Part shown: positions 39,770 to 49,465 of the stretch, in pieces
How positions within the stretch are numbered: the stretch's first letter is position 1
How the letters are laid out: each line of letters opens with the position of its first letter
Source: Microcystis panniformis FACHB-1757
Lineage (GTDB): Bacteria; Cyanobacteriota; Cyanobacteriia; Cyanobacteriales; Microcystaceae
Length of the DNA: 64,000 bases
Direction of reading: 5' to 3'
NCBI RefSeq assembly: GCF_001264245.1
Contig: NZ_CP011339.1
Coordinates: 3,286,001-3,350,000 of the forward strand
Translations under genes and position numbers: made by a program
The notes under the pieces: model-generated
What the model saw: the letters and a program-made list of their open reading frames with translations, nothing else
Told to the model about the DNA's origin: nothing
The model's database searches: none

Positions 39770-40374
39770 TTAAAAAGAAAAACTTGATTAATAATGTACA
39801 GGATTAATTCTACTACAAAATTGGAAGGAGGAGGCAACCATCGACCCCTACCTCCTACACTCCGAGAATGATTATTATTATTGAGCATGAATAGTTTATT
39901 TTTTGGAAGTCCCATACTGTCCACAACAGAGTAACGGGAATGCCTTACTGATAGTGGTATGAGCTATCAGCCCCAACTCTGTTAACTTTTGTTTCGAGCC
40001 TGTCAGCCTTTTGGCTCGTGGGTGTTGACGATGGTTAATTCGTATCTTCGCCCCAGGGCTATCCATAGGTTCTGGCTCAACGGGTTTCTGATTTAGGCTA
40101 TCAGATACCGCTTTTTTTCCTCGCTCACTACCTCAGATGTACCAAGTCTAAAGCAGCAGGAAATGCCGTCACTCTAGGCATCTAGAGGACAGGACTAAGG
40201 TTATTACTAACCCGCACCTGTAAGGTTATAAAGTTATCAAGGTACTACATTTACCAAGCGGCTAATCCTCTAAACGTCTTACTGTCTAGTTTCTAGCCAA
40301 CGAATCGCACCACACCCCACACCCTGTCCCCACGAAAAACTTTTTGCCGCAAACCCTAGATAGGGAACAGCTGA

Positions 40375-41643
40375 TCACTGGATTTGACGGAGAAAGGACA
40401 AATCAACTTGGCCGAAATGAATACTAAAAGCTACTTGCAGATTTTCTAGGGATTTAACCAACCAAGGCACTTGATCGCGAGAATAACTCTCGTAGTGGTT
40501 AAACAGAATCGAAAAACGTTTATCTAATTGGGGTTTTGCCTGGGGACAGATCAAAACCAACTTGAGCAATAACCCCACAGTCCGAGTTACCCCCATATTG
40601 GTGATCATATCCATAAGAAGGTAATGATCGGGTTTTTGCCCGCTTTCCACCACCAGATAATTTAACAGTTGGCTAGAAGTACGCAGCATGAGAAATTCAC
40701 TCGGTTTTTGTTGATCGCAGTGGGGTAGAGTATTTTGCAGGATATCGTCGAGTTTTTGGTGAAATTGCCCCTTGCCGTAGTCTAAGGAGGTAATTAGATA
40801 ATCGTAGAGATCATTTTTGAAATCTTTATAGGTAGGGGTATAAACTGTATTCGCCAGAAAATTTTGCGAAAGCTCCTTATAAGTATAATTTCCTGCTACC
40901 GTCCCCAGATAATACTTGAGGGTGCGATTTAGCTCCTTATCATTGAGCAGGGTGGGATTTTCTACCGGTTGAATGATTCTCCCCGCTTCTTCCCTGATTT
41001 TTGGGCTATGAGCAACCTGTGCCAAACGTACCTGATAGGTGACATAACGAGAGAGATTTACCTCGAAACGGCTCTCGGTTTTCACCTTAATACGTCTAAC
41101 GGTTTGTCGCTGTTCTCGGGGACTGTCATCACCGAGTAAATAGTAATCATAGAGATAGGGATAACGACTAATCAGGGTTCCCAGGGAAGCGGCGGTTTTT
41201 TCGCTGTATTGGCCGCTAATAATTCTCGCCAGACGCTGCATCCTAACGTAGTCATCCGAGAGGGTAAATTTTTTGACCAGATGGCGCAAATTATTGGGGC
41301 TGCTGTAATGTCCGGGACGTGGGGAGGGCAAATTTTCCAGCAGCGATACCAATTCGGGAATTGCTGGCTGATGGGTGGGCTGCGTTTGCCATCGATTCAC
41401 TAAAATATGACAGCAGCGGTTAAAGAAATGATCAAAACGACTTTCCACATCTTTGGCCTTGACAAGACGCTCTAGGGCTAAATAAATAGGAGCTTCTCGA
41501 TAGCCCCCACCTTCGATAAACAGACGACGAAAATCCTCGATTAATTGCTCGGGGGAATCTGTCCTGGCGCGGTCGAGCCAATAATCGCACAGTAGCTGTT
41601 CTTCGTCTCTTTTTGGTCTTTGTTCACTGTTTAGACTAGCCAT
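40375..41643 (-). CDS. Conserved cyanobacterial protein of unknown function
   Basis: 422 residues, no recognised domain. It is soluble and helical, with an acidic N-terminus (RPKRDEEQLLCDYWLDRA), a central basic patch (REQRQTVRRIKVKTESRF) and Leu-rich C-terminal helices. The frame is intact. No signal peptide or membrane segment is visible. It lies next to the group II intron, whose 5' end is 65 bp past its stop, and is divergent from murF. I do not recognise the function. Confidence 0.75.
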   Translation of the reverse strand: MASLNSEQRPKRDEEQLLCDYWLDRARTDSPEQLIEDFRRLFIEGGGYREAPIYLALERLVKAKDVESRFDHFFNRCCHILVNRWQTQPTHQPAIPELVSLLENLPSPRPGHYSSPNNLRHLVKKFTLSDDYVRMQRLARIISGQYSEKTAASLGTLISRYPYLYDYYLLGDDSPREQRQTVRRIKVKTESRFEVNLSRYVTYQVRLAQVAHSPKIREEAGRIIQPVENPTLLNDKELNRTLKYYLGTVAGNYTYKELSQNFLANTVYTPTYKDFKNDLYDYLITSLDYGKGQFHQKLDDILQNTLPHCDQQKPSEFLMLRTSSQLLNYLVVESGQKPDHYLLMDMITNMGVTRTVGLLLKLVLICPQAKPQLDKRFSILFNHYESYSRDQVPWLVKSLENLQVAFSIHFGQVDLSFLRQIQ

Positions 41644-41672
41644 GGTTATTTGATTTAGCCCTCCTAAATCAG

Positions 41673-41768
41673 TAAGTAGTCATGCAAAATTAATTACCTG
41701 CCCGATCGAGCTAAAACCCTTACGGGGCAATGATCGTCATGTGTAAATAATTTTGCCTAGGTACTTAA
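41673..41768. mobile_element. MITE family E, copy 3
   Basis: About 96 bp with inverted arms TAAGTAGTCATGCAAAATTA and (inverted) TTAAGTACCTAGGCAAAATT, like 7977-8083. It lies just upstream of the minus-strand gene that ends at 40375. Confidence 0.65.
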
Positions 41769-42010
41769 GCGGATGGATTTTAGGGCTAGGACCATAAAGG
41801 GGTCAATTGTGATTAGATAGTAGATGCTCCCTTCTGAGGATGCCCCTATTTTGGGTCATTGTAGTGACCGAGTTGATCCATTTTAGCTTGGCAAGTTTAG
41901 GAAAATTACCCTTGGCTTACCTGGCCAAGCTTGCGGACTATGCCCAGATTAATAAAAATTTAGGCAGCGTACCCTGCTAATTAAGTTAGCAAAAAGAAAC
42001 CCCGATCAGA

Positions 42011-42026
42011 TGTGATCTAAGTCACA
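42011..42026. promoter_or_regulatory. Perfect CRP-type (SyCRP1) binding site
   Basis: TGTGATCTAAGTCACA matches TGTGA-N6-TCACA exactly, the site bound by the cAMP receptor protein SyCRP1 in Synechocystis. Its centre is about 68 bp upstream of the murF ATG. The surrounding 41644-42080 gap otherwise holds only the MITE and AT-rich sequence. Confidence 0.65.
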
Positions 42027-42086
42027 TTTAAACCTAAATCCATCTTCTAGATAATTCGGAATTTACTCTAAGTATTTCTATTGTCT

Positions 42087-43451
42087 ATGCCCTGTCATTT
42101 ATCCCTCAATCAACTCGCTCAACTATTATCCTTACAAAATAAGGGTGACATAAGTTTTAGTCCCGATAGTTTAGTATCTGGAATTAATACCGATAGTCGT
42201 AGTATTAAGTCTGGACAAGCATTTTTGGCATTAAAGGGTGATAATTTTAATGGTCATGATTTTATCGATATGGCTATAGAAAAGGGAGCGGCGACCTTGA
42301 TTGTTGATCAGCCAGTGTCGGTAAATTACTCTAAAAATATTCCCGTATTCCTAGTCCAGAATACCCTAGAAACCTATCAGCAATTGGCCCATTGGTGGCG
42401 GAATCAATTTACTATACCCGTGATTGCTATTACGGGATCGGTGGGGAAAACCACGACTAAAGAATTAATCGCTTCGGTATTAGCAACCCGGGGAAAGGTA
42501 CATAAAACCCTAGCTAATTATAACAATGAGATCGGAGTGCCGAAAACTCTCCTCGAACTGGATGAAACTCACGATAGTGCCGTAATCGAGATGGGAATGC
42601 GGGGACGGGGAGAAATTGCCCTGCTCGCTCAAATCGCCCAACCGACGATCTCAGTGATTACTAATGTGGGAACCGCTCACATCGGTCGTTTAGGGTCGGA
42701 GTCGGCGATCGCAGAGGCCAAATGCGAGTTATTGGCCGAGTCTCCTTCTAGTAGTATAGCAGTTCTTAACTACGATCACCCTTTACTTACCGAAACAGCT
42801 AAACGGGTATGGCAGGGGGAAACAATTACCTATGGCTTCTCTGGCGGCGATATAGTCGGGGAATTACTAGATTTAACTACTTTACGAGTCAATGGACTAG
42901 ATTTTAACTTACCTTTATCCGGTCGTCATCATGCTTTAAATTTTATGGCAGCCTTGGCTGTAGCGAAAATTTTAGGCATCGATTGGACTTCTTTGCAACA
43001 GGGAATTAAGGTTAATTTACCCAGTGGTCGGGCCAAACGTTACCAATTAGCAACCGATATCCTACTCCTCGATGAAACCTATAACGCCGGTCTAGAATCA
43101 ATGTTAGCGGCCTTGGATTTGCTGAAAGCTACCCCCGGTCAGCGTCATATTGCTGTTTTAGGCACGATGAAGGAGTTAGGGTCTTTTTCGGAGCAATTAC
43201 ATCGCCAAGTCGGTGAGAGGGTGCAAAAACTAGGCATAGATCGCTTGTTTGTCTTGGTGGATGACCCAGAAGCTAAGTTTATTGCTGAGGCCGCTACTGG
43301 TGTCGATTGCGAATGTTTTCAAACTCACGCAGATTTAATTAATCGTTTAAAGGAAGTGATCGATTTCGGCGATCGCATTTTGTGCAAGGCTTCCCATTCC
43401 GTCGGTTTAAATCGGGTGGTGGAGGAGTTAATCAGTGATATTGGGAGTTAG
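42087..43451 (+). CDS. murF: UDP-N-acetylmuramoyl-tripeptide--D-Ala-D-Ala ligase
   Basis: Adds D-Ala-D-Ala to the UDP-MurNAc tripeptide in the cytoplasm. From ATG 42087 (MPCHLSLNQL) it is 454 residues, the usual size; a TTG two codons upstream is also possible. The ATP-binding GSVGKTTTKE is near residue 118, followed by NEIGVPKTLLEL, the EMGMRGRGEI block and LLDETYNAGLESM in the C-terminal domain. A secreted protein gene follows after 7 bp, so the two probably form an operon. A perfect CRP-type site lies upstream. Confidence 0.96.
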   Translation: MPCHLSLNQLAQLLSLQNKGDISFSPDSLVSGINTDSRSIKSGQAFLALKGDNFNGHDFIDMAIEKGAATLIVDQPVSVNYSKNIPVFLVQNTLETYQQLAHWWRNQFTIPVIAITGSVGKTTTKELIASVLATRGKVHKTLANYNNEIGVPKTLLELDETHDSAVIEMGMRGRGEIALLAQIAQPTISVITNVGTAHIGRLGSESAIAEAKCELLAESPSSSIAVLNYDHPLLTETAKRVWQGETITYGFSGGDIVGELLDLTTLRVNGLDFNLPLSGRHHALNFMAALAVAKILGIDWTSLQQGIKVNLPSGRAKRYQLATDILLLDETYNAGLESMLAALDLLKATPGQRHIAVLGTMKELGSFSEQLHRQVGERVQKLGIDRLFVLVDDPEAKFIAEAATGVDCECFQTHADLINRLKEVIDFGDRILCKASHSVGLNRVVEELISDIGS

Positions 43452-43458
43452 GGAATAG

Positions 43459-44409
43459 GTGTTAGAGAATAGAGCCTTTTTTAGCAAGAATAGCCGATTA
43501 AAAACTGTTTTTTCGGTGATTTTAGCTATAGTTTTCTTTTTTTCGGCCGCTCAAGTCTCTTTTGCTCAACAATCGAGACGACTGGAGACTTATCTCCCAG
43601 ATCTCAGTGGTTTAGCTTGGGTAGAAGCAGATATTTTTCTAGGGGTTCACGATGCCAAAAATAAGGGCAAAAATAGTGATCCATCTCAAGCAAGGCTGAG
43701 TCTTTTACAGCTACCTACCCAGGAAAAACCGCTATTATGGCAGGTTTTAAGGGTAGATTGGCCAAATCCAGAGGGATTGAGTAACGATCTCGAAAGTATT
43801 ACTCATATCCCTGAAACTAATTTGTTTTTGTTGGCTGAAAGTGGCGAGAAAAAACCTTTTCAACGGCTGTTTTTACTAGCATACAACCAGCAAAAAGTCA
43901 AGCTAGTTGAGCAAATAAATTGGCCGATTGCGGTGGAAAATGTAGAGGCGATCGCTGTTAGTCGGCAAGGCGATCGTTATCTATTTATCTACGCAGAACG
44001 GGCCGATAGTCAAGAGAGTACAAAGATTCGCTGGACGGATATCTCGCTCAATCCCTTAAAATTCGGGGAATTTCAGTCGGTAACTTTTCGGAGTCCTTTT
44101 GGTAGTGGTAAAAATATTCGCCCCATCTCCGATTTAGCCGTAGATAAGCAAGGTAATATCTACATAGCTTCCGCTTACGATCCAGATAGTGCGGGGGTGT
44201 TTAGAAGTGCAGTTTACCGTATAGGTCAAGTTACAGCCGATAATAACCTAATTCTTGCCCCTAATCCCCAAAAAATTGCAGAAATCGATGGCTCCAAAGT
44301 GGAAGCGGTGACTACCAGAGAATCTCCGAGAGGTAAAATAGAAGTCTTTATCGGTACAGATGACGAGAATTATGGCGGTTTTCTGCGACCTTTGCTGTTA
44401 GATAATTAG
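43459..44409 (+). CDS. Secreted protein, possible beta-propeller, unknown function
   Basis: 316 residues starting at GTG 43459, with a signal peptide (basic start, hydrophobic FSVILAIVFFFSAAQVSFAQQ) and a likely cleavage after SFA. The mature part, beginning RRLETYLPDLSGLAWVEAD, has repeated blade-like segments (LESITHIPETNLFLLAE, VEAIAVSRQGDRYLFIY, ISDLAVDKQGNIYIAS), suggesting a beta-propeller of the esterase/phytase or SdiA-regulated type. No catalytic motif is clear. It follows murF after 7 bp, which suggests an envelope role. Confidence 0.7.
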   Translation: MLENRAFFSKNSRLKTVFSVILAIVFFFSAAQVSFAQQSRRLETYLPDLSGLAWVEADIFLGVHDAKNKGKNSDPSQARLSLLQLPTQEKPLLWQVLRVDWPNPEGLSNDLESITHIPETNLFLLAESGEKKPFQRLFLLAYNQQKVKLVEQINWPIAVENVEAIAVSRQGDRYLFIYAERADSQESTKIRWTDISLNPLKFGEFQSVTFRSPFGSGKNIRPISDLAVDKQGNIYIASAYDPDSAGVFRSAVYRIGQVTADNNLILAPNPQKIAEIDGSKVEAVTTRESPRGKIEVFIGTDDENYGGFLRPLLLDN

Positions 44410-45299
44410 CTATCGGTCGTCAGGAGATTATTTTTATTTATTCTTCCCACTCCCCACTTCCCCACTTCCCCACTTCCCTGCTTCCTTCTCTTCAATAACT
44501 ACTCGCAGCTAGAAATCCGTTAGACCTTAGCATACTTTGTGCTTTTTGTCAAAAAAACTTTTTTTTTGCAATAAAACTACACAAAAAAAAGATCATCGTT
44601 GTGGGTGAAATTGACTCATTTACCTGTCTTAATTAGGATCACCTTCTAGGTGTGGTCAGGGTTTCAATCGTTGCTGCCTAAAAAAGCATAGAATACCCCA
44701 TTCTGAAATTCTATCAAATCGCTGTCACCTTCATAACATCGTTGTTAAATAAAAATCTTTCTCAATAAAATCTTAAGAATTTGTAAATATTGCGGAATGT
44801 TAATTTAAATATTCTCAAGTTTTTGGAGTCAGTCAATAATTTTTGCTTATCTTTGTCCAACATTGGGTTAGGAGACAGTTATCAGTTATCAGTTATCAGT
44901 TATCAGATGTGAGTTTTTAGTTTATTAGAGTTCTTGCATAATTAATTCTTGAGAGTTCAAAAATGACAAAAATAGACATAAAACTGCATAAAATGCCTAA
45001 ATGGAGCATTTAATCGATTAATGCACATTCTTAATTCTCCTGACTACTGACTACTGACTCCTTACTCCTCACCTAACAGAAGATTGTTGATTTTTGCAAG
45101 AGATCTATTGTTGACTGAAAAAGCTCCCCACACCCCACACCCTAAACCCTACACCCCACACCCCACACCCTACACCCCTCTCCCTTCTCCCTGCTCCGCA
45201 ACGCCTATTTTCCGTCTAAACTTTTGTATAGGGATAGTCTGGGAAAGTATAGATAACTCTTAGACTAATTAATTCGGGACTCACATCACAATATAGACT
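44410..45299. other. Long repeat-bearing gap upstream of hemJ
   Basis: 890 bp without a supported gene. It holds CACTTCCC repeats (44451-44480), a period-7 TTATCAG run (44877-44908), GACTACT/GACTCCT repeats (45040-45075) and CACCCTACACCCC-type repeats (45123-45178). No tRNA or recognised RNA is visible. Confidence 0.6.
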
Positions 45300-45887
45300 A
45301 TGGCTTACTATTGGTTTAAAGCATTTCACCTGATTGGGGTAGTTGTTTGGTTTGCGGGACTATTTTATTTAGTACGTTTGTTTGTCTATCATGCGGAGGC
45401 AGCAACACAAACAGAACCCGCACAAGCTATTCTGAAAGCACAATACGAGATCATGGAGAAGCGACTCTACAATATCATCACCACACCGGGGATGATTGTC
45501 ACCGTGGCCATGGCGATCGGTTTAATCTCCACAGAACCGGAAATTTTAAAATCGGGATGGTTACATATTAAATTATCCTTTGTGGCTCTTTTACTGCTCT
45601 ATCATTTCTACTGTGGTCGCATCATGAAGAAGCTAGAAAAAGGGGAATGTAATTGGACGGGACAGCAATTTCGGGCATTAAATGAAGCACCAACCCTGTT
45701 ATTGGTAGTTATTGTCCTTTTGGCAGTATTTAAGAATCAATTACCCCTCGATTTGACCACTTGGTTAATTGTAGCTTTAGTGGTATTAATGGCAGTGACA
45801 ATCCAACTTTATGCTAAAAAACGTCGCCAAGATCAAGAAAAACTTCGGCAAAATACTCCCCAAAAAGAGGAAGTAGCGACCAGGTAA
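45300..45887 (+). CDS. hemJ: Protoporphyrinogen IX oxidase HemJ
   Basis: Oxidises protoporphyrinogen IX in heme and chlorophyll synthesis; the usual enzyme in cyanobacteria. The 195-residue protein has four or five hydrophobic segments, the conserved His of KAFHLIGVVVWFAGLFYLVRLFVYH near the start (only part is diagnostic: FHLIGVVVWFAGL), the MEKRLYNIITTPGM block, GWLHIKLSFVALL and RALNEAPTLLL. Length is normal. It is a single transcription unit, separated from neighbours by repeats on both sides. Confidence 0.93.
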   Translation: MAYYWFKAFHLIGVVVWFAGLFYLVRLFVYHAEAATQTEPAQAILKAQYEIMEKRLYNIITTPGMIVTVAMAIGLISTEPEILKSGWLHIKLSFVALLLLYHFYCGRIMKKLEKGECNWTGQQFRALNEAPTLLLVVIVLLAVFKNQLPLDLTTWLIVALVVLMAVTIQLYAKKRRQDQEKLRQNTPQKEEVATR

Positions 45888-46247
45888 ATTATCTCAATCA
45901 TTGCCTAGGTTTCTAGGATAACATTTAAGAGTGGGTTGACAGCTATGGGATGGTCTTTTTAGTCCATCCCCATTGTATAGGTAGCAACCTTTAGCTTTTA
46001 GGTTTTTGGCTTTATGCTATTTTTAAATCTATACCAAAACTATTTAGGGTTTGCTGAAAAAGTACGGACGAAGCATTCGGATAGAAAATCTCCGGTTTCA
46101 CCGATAGGTTATTGGCCGAATGCTTCACCCCTACAAAACGCGGGCCGATGAAAACGCAAGGTTTTGAACAACGCCATAAATAAAAACAATCTTCTGACTA
46201 CTGACTTCTAACCCTAACAACAATTTTTGATTTTTACAAGAGGTCTT
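45888..46247. other. Gap with a short hairpin and MITE-like ends
   Basis: GGGATGG/CCATCCC (45947-45970) forms a hairpin after hemJ. A sequence starting AGGGTTTGCTGAAAAAGTAC (46048) and ending near TTTTTACAAGAGGTCTT (46247) resembles Microcystis MITE ends. No gene is seen. Confidence 0.5.
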
Positions 46248-47711
46248 ATGAATAGTTGCTGGATAGATTGGGAAAAAATAACTAGGGATTTTCTCAGTTC
46301 CCGCAAAATCAAGCAAGTTGCTGAATTGCGAGGATTCTATCGAGTTAATCCCTCTGGTATTCCTAGAATTCCTCCCAATTTAGAATTGAGAGACTACCAA
46401 AATACAGCGATTATCAGTTGGTTTCGTAATCGGGGACGAGGAACTTTAAAAATGGCCACCGGCAGCGGTAAAACTATTACTGCTTTAGCTATTGCCATGG
46501 AACTTTACCAAGCGATAGAACTGCAAGTATTATTAGTAATTTGTCCCTATCGTCACCTAGTCAATCAATGGCAACGAGAAGCGGAAAAATTTAATCTTAA
46601 ACCGATTTTAGCCTACGAAAGTGTCCATATATGGCAAAGTCAACTATCCACAGAATTATATAATGTGCAAGCGGGTAATCAAAAATTTGTCACTATTTTA
46701 ACTACTAACTCAACTTTTATTAGCGAGGGTTTTCAATCACAAATAAAATTTTTTCCCGATAAAACTTTAATCGTTGGTGATGAAGCCCATAATTTAGGTT
46801 CCCCCCGATTAGAAGAGTTATTACCCCGTTCTTTAGGTCTAAGATTGGCTTTATCTGCAACTCCTGAAAGATATTTTGATCAGGAAGGAACCGACGCTAT
46901 TCTTGAATATTTTGGACAAATTCTACAACCAGAATTTACCCTAGGTGATGCTATTAGAAAAGGAGCTTTAGTCAATTATTTTTATTATCCAATCTTGGTT
47001 GAATTAACCGATAATGAGGCTTTATTATACGCAAAATTAACCCAAAGAATCGGCTGGACTTTGCAGAAAAATAGTAATTTAAATGGTAATGAAAACCTCA
47101 CCGCTTTGTTAATGCAAAGATCACGATTAGTTGGTTCAGCAAGTAATAAATTACAGGCTTTACAACAACTGATGCAAGAGCGTTTAGATACGGATCATAC
47201 TTTGTTTTATTGTGGGGATGGTTATCTAGAAAATTATACTGCTAATTATCGTCGTCAGGTAGAGGCAGTTACTCATTTGTTAGGCAATCAATTAGGTTAT
47301 CGAGTTGCTATCTACACCGCAGAAACTTCCCTAGAAGAACGAGAAAAAATTCGCCAACAATTTGAGGAGGGTTATCTGCAAGGATTAGTGGCAATTAGAT
47401 GTTTAGATGAAGGAGTAGATCTGCCATCAATTCAAAACGCAGTCATTCTGGCTAGTAGTGGTAATCCTCGACAATTTATTCAGCGTCGCGGGCGAATATT
47501 GCGCCCCCATCCCGATAAAAAACAGGCGACTTTATTTGATATGATCGTTATGCCACCCACCTTAGATCGAGAAACCTGGGAAGTAGAAAGGAATTTATTA
47601 CGCAAGGAATTAAAACGCTTTCTAGAGTTTGCTCAGTTAGCTATTAATGCTCAAGAAGCTGAGACTAAATTAGGGGAGATTCAAGATAGATATTGTCTTT
47701 TGTCTAATTAA
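46248..47711 (+). CDS. DEAD/DEAH-type SF2 helicase, restriction-like
   Basis: 487 residues from ATG 46248 (AGAGG nine bases upstream supports this start). Motifs: LRDYQNTAI (Q-like), Walker A KMATGSGKTITAL, VICPYRHLVNQW, VGDEAHNLG (motif II), LALSATPER (motif III), and motif VI QFIQRRGRILRP. The layout matches SSL2/type III restriction-subunit helicases and in particular proteins annotated as DNA-phosphorothioation-linked restriction helicases in cyanobacteria. No dnd genes are nearby and no nuclease domain is visible, so that link is only possible. Confidence 0.8.
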   Translation: MNSCWIDWEKITRDFLSSRKIKQVAELRGFYRVNPSGIPRIPPNLELRDYQNTAIISWFRNRGRGTLKMATGSGKTITALAIAMELYQAIELQVLLVICPYRHLVNQWQREAEKFNLKPILAYESVHIWQSQLSTELYNVQAGNQKFVTILTTNSTFISEGFQSQIKFFPDKTLIVGDEAHNLGSPRLEELLPRSLGLRLALSATPERYFDQEGTDAILEYFGQILQPEFTLGDAIRKGALVNYFYYPILVELTDNEALLYAKLTQRIGWTLQKNSNLNGNENLTALLMQRSRLVGSASNKLQALQQLMQERLDTDHTLFYCGDGYLENYTANYRRQVEAVTHLLGNQLGYRVAIYTAETSLEEREKIRQQFEEGYLQGLVAIRCLDEGVDLPSIQNAVILASSGNPRQFIQRRGRILRPHPDKKQATLFDMIVMPPTLDRETWEVERNLLRKELKRFLEFAQLAINAQEAETKLGEIQDRYCLLSN

Positions 47712-47848
47712 AACTTGAAAAGTTAAATCTTGGCGGCTTTTATGCTAAAATAGAAGTTAGTCAAAAATTGATCGCCGAGAAAAATTAACCAAACCAGATA
47801 GCGATCGATAAAGTTGTATAATTTTCCTTCCTCTCCTTCTAAATTTCT

Positions 47849-48502
47849 ATGCCTCCCCGTCAACAACCCCGTCGCATTGCTCGAGAACTTGCCCTTTTGA
47901 GTTTAAGTCAGATTAAAGGCAATCCTGAAAACCTGGAACAGCAAACTTTAAACGATTTAATTTTAGTTGCAGTTAGAACCTTAACCGTCGAAATTCAAGA
48001 AACCTTAGAAACCGCTGCCGCTGAAATTAGTCGTGGTAATGAACGGATTCTCGCTAGTGATACTAAGGCAACAAATCTAAAAAGCGCCCAAACCATGGTA
48101 AAAGAAGCAATTTCTCTTACCCACAATGCCATTAATCGTTTAGGAACCGTGATAGATTTTCCCGAAATTGTCCAGTTATCTAGTCAGTACGAAGTGCGGG
48201 AATATGCCCTAGAATTAATCGGTACAGTCTATCGTCGTCGTGCGGAAATTGAACAGGAATTAACCAGTGCTTTAGTGGATTGGCAACTGCATCGTTTACC
48301 AAGAATTGATCGGGATATCCTGCAAATTGCCGTGGCAGAAATGCTCTATCTCGATATACCTCAAAAAGTAGCAATTAATGAGGCGATCGAATTAGCCAAA
48401 CGTTATTCTGATGATGAAGGTTATCGCTTTATTAATGGCGTTCTCCGACGGGTAACGAATAAGCTAAACGAAACAGAAAAAGCCCTATCTACCCAGAGTT
48501 AA
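47849..48502 (+). CDS. nusB: Transcription antitermination factor NusB
   Basis: All-helical RNA-binding factor acting with NusE in rRNA antitermination. The 217-residue protein starts [15 protein letters not shown] and ends with [35 protein letters not shown] (its core [15 protein letters not shown] is diagnostic) and FINGVLRRV. It is longer than the E. coli protein because of a central insertion, as in other cyanobacteria. Its stop codon lies in the 9-bp target duplication of a MITE. Confidence 0.95.
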   Translation: MPPRQQPRRIARELALLSLSQIKGNPENLEQQTLNDLILVAVRTLTVEIQETLETAAAEISRGNERILASDTKATNLKSAQTMVKEAISLTHNAINRLGTVIDFPEIVQLSSQYEVREYALELIGTVYRRRAEIEQELTSALVDWQLHRLPRIDRDILQIAVAEMLYLDIPQKVAINEAIELAKRYSDDEGYRFINGVLRRVTNKLNETEKALSTQS

Positions 48503-48506
48503 ACTG

Positions 48507-48688
48507 GGGAGCATCTCACTTACGCGATGAGTAATTATACTTAGCCTAAAAGCCACTCTTAATCGTGTCTTGGAACGAAATAGAGGCTTTTAAAGACCGC
48601 GTACATGGAGAATTAAAACAAGAATTACCCTCGAAAAGCCTATTTTTCTACTAAGTATTTATGCTCATTGCAAAGGTGAGATGCTCCC
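48507..48688. mobile_element. MITE with GGGAGCATCTCAC ends downstream of nusB
   Basis: 182 bp with terminal GGGAGCATCTCAC and GTGAGATGCTCCC, flanked by a perfect 9-bp target duplication GTTAAACTG (48498-48506 and 48689-48697). The inside encodes a fragment WNEIEAFKDRVHGELKQ on the plus strand, probably a piece of a transposase, so it looks like an internally deleted IS. Confidence 0.85.
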
Positions 48689-48717
48689 GTTAAACTGGGA
48701 GTAAATTAATACTACAA

Positions 48718-49185
48718 TCACCACATTTTATAGGGAAATTTCTGTAAATTGCTATTGTAGTATCGCTCATCTCCCGTGACTTCTTCGCCGATCCAATCGG
48801 GAATAGTAATGACTTGATCCTCTTGTTCTAACTCAATTTCAGCCATAATCAAACCTTGATTATCCCCCCAAAATTCATCAACTTCCCAAGTTAAATTATC
48901 CAGAGAAATGCGATGACGAATCTTTTCAATTAAAGGTTTCTTACAGAGGTTTTCTAACATGAGCGCCGCATCTTCTAGGGGAATTACATACTCGAATTCC
49001 TGACGACTCATGCCCTCAGTCTTGCCTTTAATGGTTAAATAACCCCGCTCTCCAACTACACGAACTCGCACAGTTGTCAATCCATCTTGGGTAGGAATAT
49101 ATCCCTGACGATACAACTTGCCAGTCGCAAGCGATCGCCAAGAATCCCCTTTAACTAGAAATTTCCGTTCAATTTCAACAGACAT
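48718..49185 (-). CDS. CYTH domain protein
   Basis: 155 residues opening with the EIERKFLV (ExExK) motif of CYTH triphosphate tunnel enzymes, followed by YRQGYIPTQDG, VRVRVVGERGYLTIKG and, near the end, WEVDEFWGDNQGLIMAEIEL. Family members hydrolyse inorganic triphosphate or make cAMP; in bacteria this short form is usually a triphosphatase. Single intact gene next to a dead IS. Confidence 0.9.
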   Translation of the reverse strand: MSVEIERKFLVKGDSWRSLATGKLYRQGYIPTQDGLTTVRVRVVGERGYLTIKGKTEGMSRQEFEYVIPLEDAALMLENLCKKPLIEKIRHRISLDNLTWEVDEFWGDNQGLIMAEIELEQEDQVITIPDWIGEEVTGDERYYNSNLQKFPYKMW

Positions 49186-49465
49186 AAGTAGGTAGGCATT
49201 AAAAACTTTCAGATGCCCCCCTTATTAAGGTAGGGCTGTTTCATTTAAATTAAGTATAGCTGATTTTGAGTCAATAAATTTGACCGAAGATTCTCAAGTT
49301 TATCTTGTTCTAACCAAAAGAGTTAGTCACAATAACTAATCTTTAATCCTCTGCCAAATTTATTATGAATAAATTGATAAAGCTTGTTCCCAAGCCACTA
49401 AAAGCCTATCTCTCTTCAAATTGTCTGAGAGTACATCCTGTTAATTTAGCTAATTTTTCCGCTTC

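Larger units (their letters stand above)
38130..39913 (-). mobile_element. ISAzo13-family insertion sequence with an internal MITE
   Basis: The ends are GGGACTTCCAGAGAATAAAA and, inverted, GGGACTTCCAAAAAATAAAC. A 3-bp ATA flanks both ends. Length is 1784 bp, about 1590 bp without the MITE inserted at 38213. It splits domain I of the group II intron. Confidence 0.82.
37599..40310 (-). mobile_element. ORF-less group II intron carrying nested insertions
   Basis: On the minus strand the 5' end reads GTGCGATTCG (40310) and is followed by domain I sequence. Domain V is at 37641-37674, beginning GAGCCGGATACGGCGAAAGT with the AGC catalytic triad, and the 3' end reads TGTAAC, matching the terminal AY. 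No reverse transcriptase is encoded. An ISAzo13 element (38130-39913) sits in domain I and a 133-bp MITE (37895-38027) lies further on. Without them the intron core is about 785 nt. The exon borders lie in GGTGTGGGG-type repeat DNA, not in a gene. Confidence 0.8.

Noticed and set aside
44630..44700. tRNA-like GGGTTTCAATCG segment
   Set aside because: No cloverleaf could be formed around it, and no CCA or acceptor stem is seen.
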